From Liolophura sinensis (lineage: Eukaryota; Mollusca; Polyplacophora; Chitonida; Chitonidae), in the NCBI RefSeq assembly GCF_032854445.1, contig NC_088295.1:78212028-78276027 (forward strand): a stretch of DNA of 64,000 bases, in the 5' to 3' direction. The notes under the pieces are model-generated. The model was not told the origin of the DNA and did no database searches. It worked only from the letters and a program-made list of their open reading frames with translations. Both the position numbers and the translations under genes were made by a program. Of the stretch, positions 63,760 through 64,000 are shown piece after piece; within the stretch, counting starts at the first letter, position 1, and the number at the start of each line of letters is the position of its first letter.

Positions 63760-64000
63760 GTAAGTTGGGTCAACCACATCTGACCATTCTCATCATATGT
63801 TCCAGATGTGAGGAGTTTTTTTTGTTCCAGATGTGAGGAGTTTTTTTTGTGAAACATAAGATGTTTTAAGACCTAGTCACATGATACTTCAATTCTTTTG
63901 TACTACTCTATATTGTTGTACATATATAATGAGATAGAAGCTAGTAAATAGATTTTTTTGCTCATGGAAATTTAGAAATGAATCTGAAATTGCAAAAGGG

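Overview
This is a window of an animal (metazoan) nuclear genome. The genes are split by introns, and the sequence is AT-rich and packed with minisatellites. It also holds a tRNA-headed SINE family with a (TAAA)n tail, which I read as mollusc or other lophotrochozoan DNA. That placement rests on the repeat style and the gene content and is an inference; I cannot name the species.

Three host genes are supported by exon-by-exon reading with matching splice sites and phases. (1) About 0.5-24.8 kb, minus strand: the 5' part of a cubilin (CUBN) orthologue. It runs from the signal peptide through a furin-like site, an N-terminal trimerisation segment, coiled-coil exons, eight EGF-like domains and CUB domains 1-4; the remaining CUB exons lie beyond the left edge. 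(2) About 32.6-44.7 kb, minus strand: a complete USP1 deubiquitinase with Cys, His and Asp boxes, in nine coding exons. (3) About 56.4-63.8 kb, plus strand: the membrane core of a Lifeguard/GRINA/FAIM2-type (TMBIM, BI-1 superfamily) protein, with its N-terminal exon not found and its C-terminus beyond the right edge.

Mobile DNA fills the spaces. A 5.5-kb hAT-type transposon at 50.48-56.01 kb has terminal inverted repeats, a 6-bp flanking duplication and an uninterrupted two-exon transposase of about 810 aa. A 3.5-kb Maverick/Polinton-derived element at 56.75-60.22 kb sits in the first visible intron of the Lifeguard gene; it has long inverted termini and a broken, truncated family-B DNA polymerase. 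LINE remnants lie at 48.6-50.2 kb, and at least a dozen SINE copies or fragments are scattered in both orientations.

Tandem arrays are unusually dense inside the cubilin introns: a 21-bp array with an 84-bp higher-order unit, then adjoining 60-, 86-, 63-, about 40- and 41-bp arrays. A 28-bp array lies upstream of cubilin and a 92-bp array lies in a USP1 intron. Several arrays carry one short palindrome per unit, and some give long spurious ORFs because their unit length is a multiple of three.

The three host genes are not an operon or pathway: cubilin is an endocytic receptor, USP1 acts in DNA-damage tolerance, and the Lifeguard protein is a calcium/apoptosis-linked membrane protein. The points most worth checking are two 1-bp losses in the CUB2 exon, a splice-phase conflict at USP1 intron 1 that a GC-AG intron would solve, the apparently intact hAT element, and the miniature Polinton derivative.
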